From CAINVV01 sp963663675 (GTDB lineage Bacteria > Bacteroidota > Bacteroidia > Bacteroidales > Prolixibacteraceae), in assembly GCA_963663675.1 (NCBI GenBank), contig OY760498.1, forward strand, positions 3,782,001 through 3,846,000: DNA of 64,000 nt, read 5' to 3'. Position numbers and translations under genes: made by a program. This document shows, piece after piece, positions 27,199-35,778 of the stretch (positions within the stretch are counted from its first letter, which is position 1; each line of letters starts with the position of its first letter). The notes beneath the pieces were generated by a model. That model worked only from the letters and a program-made list of their open reading frames with translations. It did no database searches and was not told where the DNA came from.

Positions 27199-29310
27199 AT
27201 GAAGGGAATAACCGGATTAGCTGCCTTATTACTTTTTGGCATTTATAGTTTTGCTGTTCCGCCGGAAAATTCAGTTGCAAAAAAGAACTGGCATGATAAC
27301 AAATACTCAATGTTCATCCATTTTGGCGTTTATTCCGGATTGGGTGGTGTCTGGGAGGGGAAACCCGTGACCAGGGGTTACAGTGAACAGATTCAGGCCC
27401 ATGCTGGAATATTGACTGACATATATGACGACGTTCCTGCACAATTCAATCCTGCGAACTGGAATGCAGCAGAAATAGCGGCTCTGGCAAAAAAAGCCGG
27501 TATGAGGTCAATCATCATAACTTCCAAGCATCATGATGGTTTTTGCATGTATAAATCGGCCTGGACCCGTTTTAACATAGTTGATGCAACTCCCTTTAAA
27601 CGGGACATTATCAAGGAACTGGCAGATGCCTGCAAAAAGGTTGGACTAAATTTCGGCCTATATTATTCTCTGATAGATTACAGGATTCATCCAATCGCAA
27701 GCCACAACGCCAATCCGATCAGTCCGGACCACCACGAATACAACAAAAAACAGATCACCGAACTGCTGACCAATTATGGCAGAATATCAGAAATGTGGTT
27801 TGACATGGGGTCCCTGACAGCAAATCAAAGCAGGGAAATCTATGACCTGGTTCATCACTTTCAGCCTGATTGCATGGTCAGCGGCAGGCTTGGAAATGAT
27901 GCCTACGATTTTTGCGTGATGGGCGACAACGAATATCCGGATTACAAAATTGACTCTCCCTGGCAGACCCCGGCCTCGATGTTTGACGAAACGTGGGGTT
28001 ACAGATCCTGGCAAATAAGGGAAAATGCTCCGGCAAAAACCAGGGAAAAACTACTGAGTCTGATTAAAGTAGTGAGCCGTGGGGGGAACTACCTTCTAAA
28101 CATCGGTCCCAAAGGGGATGGCACCGTAGTGCCGTATGAATCAGACGTATTGAAAGGTATCGGCAAATGGCTGGATAAGAATGGCGAAGCCATCTATGGC
28201 ACAAGAGCCAATCCACTGCCTGTTTCACCTTCCTGGGGAGACATTACGACCAAAGACAATTCTCTCTACCTGATCTTATCCGGGAAAAAGGAAAGTCAGT
28301 TTGAATTGCCTGGCATTTCAGGCAAAATCAGGAAAGCCTCTCTACTCCATGATCCCACCACTACTTTCAAGACCAGGTACTCCAAAGAAGTATTACAAGT
28401 CATTGGATCACAATCCCTATACCTGAACCAGGAGATCCAGGTCATTAAGCTTGAATTCGAGGAAAAATTTCAAATCAGGCCGGAAAAATTGCTGACGGGT
28501 AAAAAAATCAGCCTCTCCTTCGCAAATTCAATAAAACATTATAGCTATTCCTGCATTGATTATTACAACAATCACCGGAGTATCGTCAAACAGTCCTGGA
28601 ATTTCAGCAAAGTTCAGAAAGCAGCCACTCCGGTAATTTATTTCACTGAGGAAGAATTGGGCAAAGAGCTGGAACTGAACTGGAATGGACTGGCGGAAAT
28701 TGTCCATTTAAAAGAGAGCGAGAAAATTCCTCTTAACACAATACCGGGAGAAATCAAGTGGACCAACCGTTATACATATGGCCCGGTTGATGCGGATTTC
28801 GAAAGCAATCCGGGTCCGATAAAACCTGCCATTAACACCGAATCAGACTGGGCAAGTCGAAATCAGCAAAAATGGGTTTCTCAGGATTGGCAAAATGGGA
28901 AGAATGAATCTGAGGTTTCCAAACCCATTCAGTTAAAGTACATTTTACAGGAAATAATTTCTGACAAGGTACAAAACCAGCTGATTGAAATTTCAAGCGG
29001 GGATGGTATCCAGGTTTTCCTGAACGGAGAAAACCTTGTCAAACACAACAATCAGCGCAACAGCTGGATGAACAGGGAACTAGTCCTGCTTCCCCTTAAG
29101 TCAGGAAAAAATCAGTTACTGATTAAATTCTTCAATCGATACGGCTATCAGTTGGATTACAGGATCAATTACCAGGTTAATCAAACTATTTACCGTCAGA
29201 AACTGACTCCCCGAAAACTGGAAGGGATAAACAATTGTGAATTAAAACTTCGCAATCCTGAAAGCATACATCAGCCAATTCGGATGAACAACATCCGCAT
29301 TGATTTGTAA
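27199..29310 (+). CDS. GH29 alpha-L-fucosidase
   Basis: A 703-residue secreted alpha-L-fucosidase. Signal peptide 1-20 (ALLLFGIYSFA). The (beta/alpha)8 catalytic domain shows the family signatures MFIHFGVYS, FNPANWNAAEIAALAKKAGM, ITSKHHDGFCMYKS and LNFGLYYSLIDYR. The nucleophile is Asp202 in EMWFDMGSL. A GNYLLNIGPKGDG segment closes the barrel. The 703 residues exceed the usual 450-600: about 220 extra C-terminal residues form beta-rich, probably carbohydrate-binding domains (LIEISSGDGIQVFLNGE). It cleaves terminal alpha-L-fucose with retention. It starts a plus-strand run of glycan genes; the next gene begins 57 bases downstream. Confidence 0.93.
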   Translation: MKGITGLAALLLFGIYSFAVPPENSVAKKNWHDNKYSMFIHFGVYSGLGGVWEGKPVTRGYSEQIQAHAGILTDIYDDVPAQFNPANWNAAEIAALAKKAGMRSIIITSKHHDGFCMYKSAWTRFNIVDATPFKRDIIKELADACKKVGLNFGLYYSLIDYRIHPIASHNANPISPDHHEYNKKQITELLTNYGRISEMWFDMGSLTANQSREIYDLVHHFQPDCMVSGRLGNDAYDFCVMGDNEYPDYKIDSPWQTPASMFDETWGYRSWQIRENAPAKTREKLLSLIKVVSRGGNYLLNIGPKGDGTVVPYESDVLKGIGKWLDKNGEAIYGTRANPLPVSPSWGDITTKDNSLYLILSGKKESQFELPGISGKIRKASLLHDPTTTFKTRYSKEVLQVIGSQSLYLNQEIQVIKLEFEEKFQIRPEKLLTGKKISLSFANSIKHYSYSCIDYYNNHRSIVKQSWNFSKVQKAATPVIYFTEEELGKELELNWNGLAEIVHLKESEKIPLNTIPGEIKWTNRYTYGPVDADFESNPGPIKPAINTESDWASRNQQKWVSQDWQNGKNESEVSKPIQLKYILQEIISDKVQNQLIEISSGDGIQVFLNGENLVKHNNQRNSWMNRELVLLPLKSGKNQLLIKFFNRYGYQLDYRINYQVNQTIYRQKLTPRKLEGINNCELKLRNPESIHQPIRMNNIRIDL

Positions 29311-29366
29311 GCAGTTAGTAAAACAGAGTGGATAAAAAATATCTTTACCTTTAAAATTTCAATGGT

Positions 29367-31838
29367 ATGTTTAGAAAATTGTTAAGCCTGATATGTATTA
29401 CAGCGCTCTGCTGTAGTTCCCTGGCCGTTTTGGCACAAAATAAGACAGTTGAAACTGGTAAATCAGAGATGCAAAGTTCCATGAAAGACCTGTCAGCCGC
29501 AGTTCTGGTAATGGCAAAGGAAATCAGTGGTCCGGAAGGGAAAGCTAGAGATATGTTGCTCGATGAGGTGGAAAAACGCAGTCGTGTGCGCTGGGAACTT
29601 ACAGCACAATTGCCTGCTGCAGGACAGAGGGGAATCGTTTTGGGAAGAAAAAGTGAACTGGTGCGGGAATTTCCCGCTCTGGCTGAAAAACTTAAACCAT
29701 TAGCCTCAGACAAACCGGAAGGTTTTCAGATAATATCCACTGAATCAGGCTTGATTGTTGTGGCTGGGAACGATGAGCGCGGAGTATTGTTCGGAGCAGG
29801 AAAACTTCTCAGGTTAATGGACTATTCAAAAGGGAAAGTAACAGTCTCATATCTGATCAATATTTCTTCCTCACCACAGTTTGCCTTGAGGGGACATCAA
29901 TTGGGATACCGTCCCAAAACAAATTCCTATGATGGATGGTCTGTCCCGATGTGGGAGCAATATATCCGTGACCTGGTAATATTTGGCACCAATGCCATAG
30001 AATTGATCCCCCCGGTTTCTGATGATGATCCGGATAGTCCGCATTTCCCCATGGAACCTATGAAAATGATGATAGAGATGTCCAGGCTTGCGAAAGAATA
30101 CGGAATCGAATGTTGGGTCTGGTATCCCGCTATGGAAAAAGATTACAACGATAAAGCTACAGAAACGAGGGCAATCAGGGAGTGGGGTGAAGTACTGGCC
30201 CAATTGCCCCGTGTAGATGCCATCTTTGTCCCAGGAGGGGATCCCGGGCATACTGCGCCAAAAGTTTTATTCTCGATGTTGGCAAAGCAGGCATCACAGT
30301 TGAAGAAATTACACCCGGGGGCTAAAATGTGGATGTCACCACAGGGATTTAACGGTGCCTGGATGGAAGAGTTTTATGCCCTGATGAAGGCAGAACCAGA
30401 CTGGCTTGAAGGCATAGTATTTGGACCGCAGCATTGTGTCAGCCTGGAAGAACTTCGTTCTGCAGTTCCAAAAAAATACAAAATGCGCTTTTACCCGGAT
30501 ATTACGCATTCACAGTGGGCGCAATATCCCGTTCCTGACTGGGATTTCGCCTATATGGCCACCCTCAACCGGGAACCGATCAACCCGCGGCCTATTGATC
30601 AGTCCCTGATTTTTAAAAGGTTGCAGCCTGTTGCCGAATACGGATTTCTTACTTATTCGGAGGGATGCAATGATGATGTCAATAAGATGATCTGGAGCAG
30701 CCTTGGATGGGATCCGAAAGAAAATGTCACAGATATCCTTCGCGACTACTCCAGGTATTTCATTGGAAGTCAGGTCGGTGAGCAGTTTGCACAAGGGCTT
30801 ATAAACCTGGAACGAAACTGGAGAGGGTCACTCGCAGATAACCAGGGTGTAGACAACACCCTCGGCCAATTCAGGGAAATGGAAAAGTCCGCTACACCGG
30901 TTATGCTTCAGAACTGGCGTTTTCAGCAGGCCCTGTACAGGGCTTATTACGATGCAACTATCCGAAGCAGGTTGTTGCAGGAATCAGCACAGGAGCAGAG
31001 AGCGCTGGAATACCTCAGAAAAGCTCCGGCAGCCGGGAGTCTGGCAGCAATGACAAAAGCAGGAACAGCACTTGCAAAACCAGACTCACCCTATTCGGCT
31101 GATACACGGGCCAGGGTATTCGAGCTGGCGGAAGCACTGTTTCAAAGCATCCATATGCAACTAAGTGTTCCACGCTACCAGGCAATCGCGGTACGTCGGG
31201 GAGCAAATCTTGATCTGATCGACTTTCCTTTGAACAATGCCCCGTGGTTATTAAAACAATTTTCAGAAATAGCCTTAGTGCAAAATGAACAGGATCGCCT
31301 CCACAGGATTGACGACATTGTAAACCGGACCAATCCGGGTGCAGGTGGTTTTTACGATGACCTTGGTAAGCCTGGATTACAACCGCACCTTGTGATGGGT
31401 ACGACGTACCCGGAGGATCCTGCTTCACTCAAATCACCCATGTCAAGCATGGTTGTCCGCAGGGATCACAACAGCCCGGTATCCTCCTGCACCTATGCCG
31501 AAACATTGCATGACTTTCCGCTGGAAATGTACTATCCGGACCTGGATAAAAATGCAAAGTACCGGTTGAAGGTTGTATATGGGCCGGAAGGTAGAACAGA
31601 TTTAAGGCTCATAGCAAACGACACCTTTGAAATTCATCCTTTTCGCCCCAAAGATATGAACTATACTCCTCAGGAATTTGATATACCTGCTGAAGCGACA
31701 AAAAACGGACATCTTAAGCTAAGATGGAACCGGCCGGCGGGCCTCGGTGGCAGCGGAAGAGGTGTACAAATTGCAGAAGTGTGGCTGATGCTTGTAAATG
31801 ATCATCCGGTGCAAACACGAACTCCTTATCAATATTAA
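29367..31838 (+). CDS. Large secreted glycoside-hydrolase-like protein of unknown family
   Basis: An 823-residue exported protein. Signal peptide 1-24 (ICITALCCSSLAVLA). Residues about 45-160 look like the alpha/beta domain that precedes the barrel in GH20, GH67 and GH84 enzymes (RGIVLGRKSELV, GFQIISTESGLIVVAGNDER, GVLFGAGKLLRLM). Residues 165-470 look like a TIM barrel (FALRGHQLGYRPKTNSYDGW, WEQYIRDLVIFGTNAIELIP, VDAIFVPGGDPGHTAPKVLF). Acidic residues in PPVSDDDPDSPHF and FVPGGDPGH are candidates for catalysis. A helical region (about 480-640) and a C-terminal beta domain (about 650-810) follow. It could be an alpha-glucuronidase-like or hexosaminidase-like enzyme; I cannot assign it. It sits between GH29 and GH105 genes. 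Confidence 0.75.
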   Translation: MFRKLLSLICITALCCSSLAVLAQNKTVETGKSEMQSSMKDLSAAVLVMAKEISGPEGKARDMLLDEVEKRSRVRWELTAQLPAAGQRGIVLGRKSELVREFPALAEKLKPLASDKPEGFQIISTESGLIVVAGNDERGVLFGAGKLLRLMDYSKGKVTVSYLINISSSPQFALRGHQLGYRPKTNSYDGWSVPMWEQYIRDLVIFGTNAIELIPPVSDDDPDSPHFPMEPMKMMIEMSRLAKEYGIECWVWYPAMEKDYNDKATETRAIREWGEVLAQLPRVDAIFVPGGDPGHTAPKVLFSMLAKQASQLKKLHPGAKMWMSPQGFNGAWMEEFYALMKAEPDWLEGIVFGPQHCVSLEELRSAVPKKYKMRFYPDITHSQWAQYPVPDWDFAYMATLNREPINPRPIDQSLIFKRLQPVAEYGFLTYSEGCNDDVNKMIWSSLGWDPKENVTDILRDYSRYFIGSQVGEQFAQGLINLERNWRGSLADNQGVDNTLGQFREMEKSATPVMLQNWRFQQALYRAYYDATIRSRLLQESAQEQRALEYLRKAPAAGSLAAMTKAGTALAKPDSPYSADTRARVFELAEALFQSIHMQLSVPRYQAIAVRRGANLDLIDFPLNNAPWLLKQFSEIALVQNEQDRLHRIDDIVNRTNPGAGGFYDDLGKPGLQPHLVMGTTYPEDPASLKSPMSSMVVRRDHNSPVSSCTYAETLHDFPLEMYYPDLDKNAKYRLKVVYGPEGRTDLRLIANDTFEIHPFRPKDMNYTPQEFDIPAEATKNGHLKLRWNRPAGLGGSGRGVQIAEVWLMLVNDHPVQTRTPYQY

Positions 31839-31996
31839 CTGCTAAATTGAGGATCACTCCTGTTATTATCACTATTTTAACAAGAGAAAGATTATCTAAT
31901 AATTTTGATTCAAATTATTGATTTTGTGTTTCCTATTGTTCCTATTTAGATGATTTATCAATAAATATTTTTAATACAATCGATTGCGCCACTTTT

Positions 31997-32004
31997 TATA
32001 TTTG
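31997..32004 (+). promoter_or_regulatory. Candidate -7 box (TATATTTG) for the GH105 gene
   Basis: Fits TAnnTTTG and ends 30 bases before the ATG at 32034, a normal leader length. The 195-base gap before it suggests a separate transcript for GH105. No clear -33 partner. Confidence 0.38.
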
Positions 32005-32033
32005 TGCATTAAAATAATTAAACCAACAGCTTT

Positions 32034-33131
32034 ATGAAGAAGGTTTTCATACTGTTCCTTGCATTTTTTGTTGCAAACTCTGGATTTGGAAAAACCGGGA
32101 ATGAAAAAATATTCGCTGCCGGCAACATCAAAAAAACGATGAAAAAAGTGGTGGCCTGGCAATTGCAAAACCCAAAACATGAACTAACTGACTGGACAAA
32201 CGGAGCATTTTATGCTGGTGTGACTGCCGCCTGGGAAACCACCAGATCGAAGGATATCTACAAGTCATTGATTGACATGGGAATCAAAAACGGGTGGAAA
32301 CCCGGAAGGCGTTGGTATCATGCCGATGATATCGCTATTTGCCAGACTTATGTTGACATTTACAATGTGGAGAAAAAACGGGAGATAATTCAACCTTTTA
32401 TCGATACCCTCGCGGTTTTCATGAAAAATCCTTATCCAACCAGAGGAAATGAGGTAATCAAATGGTGGTGGTGCGATGCTCTCTTCATGGGCCCTCCCGC
32501 GATAGTGAAACTGGGCATTGCCACAGGTAACAACAGCTACCTAGCCTACAGTGACCAACTGTTCAAAGAATCATATAACCTCCTGTACGACAAGGAGGAA
32601 CACCTTTTTGCCAGGGACCTTAAATATGTAATTAAAAATGACGGGAATGATATCCGTGAAGCCAACGGAAAGAAAATCTTCTGGTCCAGGGGCAATGGCT
32701 GGGTTATGGGTGGCATCGTTAGGATTCTCAAAGAATTGCCTGCCAATTATGCAGGACGTGATTTTTACATCACTCTGTTCAGGGAAATGTCTGCCCGCCT
32801 GAAAGAACTGCAGCAGGAGGACGGACTTTGGAGGGCCAGCCTGCTGGATCCTGACTCCTACCCCGGCGGAGAGGTAAGCGGCTCAGGATTTAATTGTTAC
32901 GCTATTACATGGGGTATCAACAATGCCATTCTCGACAAGGAAACCTATCTGCAGGTAGTAAAAAAGGCATGGATCGGACTGAATCAATGTGTTCAAAAAG
33001 ACGGACATGTCGGTTGGGTACAGCCAATTGGTGCAGATCCCAGGAAAAACTTTAACGCAGATAGCTGGGAGGTATATGGATCAGGTGCTTTCCTGCTCGC
33101 CGGCAGTGAGGTATTCAAACTTAAAAAATAG
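32034..33131 (+). CDS. GH105 unsaturated glycuronyl hydrolase
   Basis: A 365-residue secreted (alpha/alpha)6-barrel enzyme of family GH105 (YteR/YesR type). Signal peptide 1-19. The family landmarks are NGAFYAGVTAAWETT, WYHADDIAICQTY, the catalytic Asp148 in KWWWCDALFMGPP, and FWSRGNGWVMGGI. GVSSG-like SGSGFNCYAITWGIN lines the active site. These enzymes hydrate the double bond of 4,5-unsaturated uronic acids at oligosaccharide non-reducing ends, after a polysaccharide lyase has cut rhamnogalacturonan, ulvan or a similar polymer. No lyase gene is present in the window, so the substrate producer is elsewhere. Confidence 0.93.
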   Translation: MKKVFILFLAFFVANSGFGKTGNEKIFAAGNIKKTMKKVVAWQLQNPKHELTDWTNGAFYAGVTAAWETTRSKDIYKSLIDMGIKNGWKPGRRWYHADDIAICQTYVDIYNVEKKREIIQPFIDTLAVFMKNPYPTRGNEVIKWWWCDALFMGPPAIVKLGIATGNNSYLAYSDQLFKESYNLLYDKEEHLFARDLKYVIKNDGNDIREANGKKIFWSRGNGWVMGGIVRILKELPANYAGRDFYITLFREMSARLKELQQEDGLWRASLLDPDSYPGGEVSGSGFNCYAITWGINNAILDKETYLQVVKKAWIGLNQCVQKDGHVGWVQPIGADPRKNFNADSWEVYGSGAFLLAGSEVFKLKK

Positions 33132-33215
33132 AATGAGTTTTGTATTTTGAATCTAAACGCCTCATATTATGATTTTTAATCTATTTATTTGATAATCAAT
33201 AATTTACAATCATCT

Positions 33216-33662
33216 ATGAAATTAAAAGCATTGTTCTCCCCGATACTGCTCCTTTACCGGGAAGGATTGTTCGTTCAACCGGTTGAGAAATTCGTAAAAA
33301 TTTTGGTCACCCCAGACCATTCGGACTAGCTGTATCTACCCGGTGAACCTGCAAAATTCAAAATCAATGTAATGAAGAACAGTGAGCCTGTAAAAATGTC
33401 ACAGTCAGGTAGGTATAAAGTCCGGAAATGATGACCCCTTCAAAAATGGATAAAGCATCCTCAAAGAGAGTCTTTTCCTGGTTTCTGTTCCTGGGGATGC
33501 AATAATGTAACTTGCCCGCCCAATTCGATATTTTCAGTATACAATGTAATCCAGACTCCAAAAAATCTCCATATTTTTGAAGAAACCGGTCACCGGACTT
33601 ATCCGGATCAAAACGAAATAGTGAAAAAATGGCTCCTGGAAAAACTCAAAATAACAAAATAA
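33216..33662 (+). pseudogene. Acetylxylan esterase remnant (N- and C-terminal ends, middle deleted)
   Basis: Reading one frame from the ATG at 33216 gives MKLKALFSPILLL, then VEKFVKILVTPDHSD, an in-frame TAG at 33327 where family members have Trp, and LYLPGEPAKFKINVMKNSEP. Two TGA codons follow at 33429 and 33432. The same frame then gives CPPNSIFSVYNVIQTPKNLH, IFEETGHRTYPDQNEIVKKW and LLEKLKITK before TAA at 33660. The first part matches the N-terminal domain, and the last part the C-terminal end with the catalytic His (TGH), of Bacteroidota acetylxylan esterase/AXE1 proteins. The nucleophile region is absent. About 149 codons remain from a gene normally over 400. The stop lies 3 bases before the next ATG. 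Confidence 0.75.
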
Positions 33663-33665
33663 CAA

Positions 33666-34895
33666 ATGAGCTCTAAGATATTCCTTTTACTCGCCTGCCT
33701 TCTGACTATAACTTCCGTGTCTGCTCAGTCTCAATGGCGTGGCCCCAATCGCGACGGTATTTATCCTGAAACCAATTTACTGAAAGAATGGCCTTCCATG
33801 GGGCCAAAGATGCTCTGGTCTTTTGAAGGGCTTGGCACAGGACAGGGAAGTGTGGCAGTCAGTAATGAGAAAGTTTATGTCACGGGTATTCCTGACACAC
33901 TGACTGCAGAAGGTTTCCTTTTCGTTTTTGATACCAATGGGAAAATGCTTTGGAAAAAAAACTACGGGAAAGACTGGGTCGGGATATTCCCCGGGGCACG
34001 TTCTACGCCAACAATAGTAGGTGATCTCATTTATCTTGAGAGTGGTAACGGTAGTGTTCATTGCCTGAATGCCCAAAACGGCGATAAAGTCTGGGAAATG
34101 GATTTTTTCAGGGATATGCAGGCAGACTCTGTCCAGTTTGGTTATTCTGAATCTTTACTGATCGATGGAGATGTACTTTACTGTACTCCCGGAGGAAAAA
34201 CCAACAACGTCGTTGCACTAAACCGTTTCAACGGGAAAAAAATCTGGTCAAGTCCAGGGTACGGGGAACAGGCCACCTACTCCTCTCCCATCCTGGTCAA
34301 CCACAACGGGAACAGGTTGCTTGTCAATCTTACCTCCACTTCCATCATTGGTTTGAATGCAGACACCGGTGAAATGTACTGGAGAATCCATCAGTTCCAG
34401 GACAATAAGATTCATGCCAACACACCGGTCTACTCAGATGGCAAAATTATTATTTCGAGCGCCTCAAGAAAAGACAGCTCCGGGTTGGTTGTGCTTCAAC
34501 TTTCAAAGGATGGTAAAAAAGCAGATATTTTGTGGCGCAACAAGGAATTTATCAACCTGATGGAGGGTTTTATCCTGAAAGACGGTAATATCTATGGATC
34601 TGCCTATCTGCAACCCAAATGGTTCTGTATAGACCTGCAAACGGGTGCTACAAAGTACATTGCAAAGGGATTGGGGGGCGGGCCGGTAATCTATGCAGAT
34701 GGAAATTTCTATTGCTATGCTGAGAAGGATGGAGAGATGGCACTTGCGGAAGCCGATCCCGAAAAATTTATTGTAATCAGCAGGTTCAAAGTGCCAATGG
34801 GTACCGCGCAGCACTGGGCGCATCCCGTAATTGCCGGCAAAAAACTATACCTCAGGCACAACGAGGCTCTTATGGTGTACGATCTGAAAAACTGA
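33666..34895 (+). CDS. Secreted PQQ-like beta-propeller protein (1)
   Basis: A 409-residue exported protein. Signal peptide 1-20 (FLLLACLLTITSVSA), mature start QSQWRGPNRDGIYPETNLLK. Repeated propeller blades of the PQQ/BamB type are visible: GSVHCLNAQNGDKVWEMDF, NVVALNRFNGKKIWSS, IIGLNADTGEMYWRI. The 'W-RGP-RDG' start is typical of a large group of periplasmic propellers found next to sulfatases and glycan genes. Residues for PQQ or metal binding are not evident, so a binding or scaffolding role is as likely as a dehydrogenase. It is intact although flanked on both sides by gene remnants. Confidence 0.88.
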   Translation: MSSKIFLLLACLLTITSVSAQSQWRGPNRDGIYPETNLLKEWPSMGPKMLWSFEGLGTGQGSVAVSNEKVYVTGIPDTLTAEGFLFVFDTNGKMLWKKNYGKDWVGIFPGARSTPTIVGDLIYLESGNGSVHCLNAQNGDKVWEMDFFRDMQADSVQFGYSESLLIDGDVLYCTPGGKTNNVVALNRFNGKKIWSSPGYGEQATYSSPILVNHNGNRLLVNLTSTSIIGLNADTGEMYWRIHQFQDNKIHANTPVYSDGKIIISSASRKDSSGLVVLQLSKDGKKADILWRNKEFINLMEGFILKDGNIYGSAYLQPKWFCIDLQTGATKYIAKGLGGGPVIYADGNFYCYAEKDGEMALAEADPEKFIVISRFKVPMGTAQHWAHPVIAGKKLYLRHNEALMVYDLKN

Positions 34896-34933
34896 ACGAT
34901 AAATTGAAACAGAAACTTGGTTGGCAAAAATAA

Positions 34934-35128
34934 TAATCAAACGAAATCACCTGCCTGAATGTAAGTAGGTGGGAGAAGGGTGTCATTTGGATAAACGGAC
35001 ATAATTTAGGTCGTTACTGGACTATCGGGACCAAAAAAAGTTTGTACTGCCCCGATACCTGGTCAAAAGAGGGTGTTAATTTGCTATTATGATTCGACTT
35101 ACATCTATTAAAACCAAACACAAATTAA
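34934..35128 (+). pseudogene. GH35 beta-galactosidase C-terminal remnant
   Basis: The frame that contains TGG at 34970 reads NEITCLNVSRWEKGVIWING, HNLGRYWTIGTKKSLYCPDT, WSKEGVNLLL, then TGA at 35090, and on to FDLHLLKPNTN with TAA at 35126. The string W-KGV-W-NGHNLGRYW-IG-LY-P-W-K-G-N is the hallmark of the last jelly-roll domain of GH35 beta-galactosidases. Upstream an in-frame TAA at 34934 ends the match, and no catalytic domain is present. Nothing lies between the remnant and the PQQ gene stop. It is too short to be a gene. Confidence 0.72.
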
Positions 35129-35241
35129 GCAATGAAAGAATTAGAATTATTAATTTGAATGATTCTAAATAATTTTTTTATTATTATTCAGTAGTTTTCA
35201 TTCCTCCCATTTTCTCTTATTTTTACAAAAAACCTTTACAA

Positions 35242-35772
35242 ATGGAAGAATTAGCAGTCGGAACCAGGGTAGAGCATCCCCGCTACGGAGAAGGGATCAT
35301 CAGTAAAAATAAAATTACTTCCTACGAGATCTTTTTTGAACATGGCGGGAAAATTGAGCTTACCAAACGAAATGAAGATCTGGAAGTCTTAGATGCTCCT
35401 GCGGAAAAACCAAAAAACTCCCTCACCCTGTCCGAGGTGGAGAAGGTAATTCGTTATGTGCTCGACGAGCAGGGAGCCTTGCAGGAAACTGTGCCTTTGG
35501 GAGAGAAATGGATCGGAGGCAACATGTTACTGCAGCCCGCCAACCTCAGTCTCAAACCCAAAGAAATACCAATTGAAAATTTCTTCCACAAAATCGTAAT
35601 GCTGCGTGACAGGCTCCGGGTTCTGGAACAGAATATTAACAGTCACCCCGGTTTGTCTGACGAAGAAAAGGTAAACATGCAACAGTACATCACCCGCATT
35701 TATGGTTCTCTGACCTCCTTCAATATTTTGTTTGCCGAAAACAAGCACTATTTTGTTGGGGTAAAGTCCTGA
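35242..35772 (+). CDS. Small protein with UvrD/PcrA-tail-like N-terminal motif
   Basis: A 176-residue cytoplasmic protein. Its start, GTRVEHPRYGEGIISK (residues 7-22), resembles the small Tudor/SH3-like domain at the C-terminus of PcrA/UvrD helicases (pattern G-V-H-FG-G-V). A linker (52-60) leads to a helical C-terminal part (LTLSEVEKVIRYVLDEQGA; FFHKIVMLRDRLRVLEQNIN; GLSDEEKVNMQQYITRIYGS). No catalytic motif. I do not recognise a named function; a protein-interaction or regulatory role is plausible. It is 6 bases before the nucleoside-recognition membrane protein, so the two are probably co-transcribed. Confidence 0.8.
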   Translation: MEELAVGTRVEHPRYGEGIISKNKITSYEIFFEHGGKIELTKRNEDLEVLDAPAEKPKNSLTLSEVEKVIRYVLDEQGALQETVPLGEKWIGGNMLLQPANLSLKPKEIPIENFFHKIVMLRDRLRVLEQNINSHPGLSDEEKVNMQQYITRIYGSLTSFNILFAENKHYFVGVKS

Positions 35773-35778
35773 TAATTA

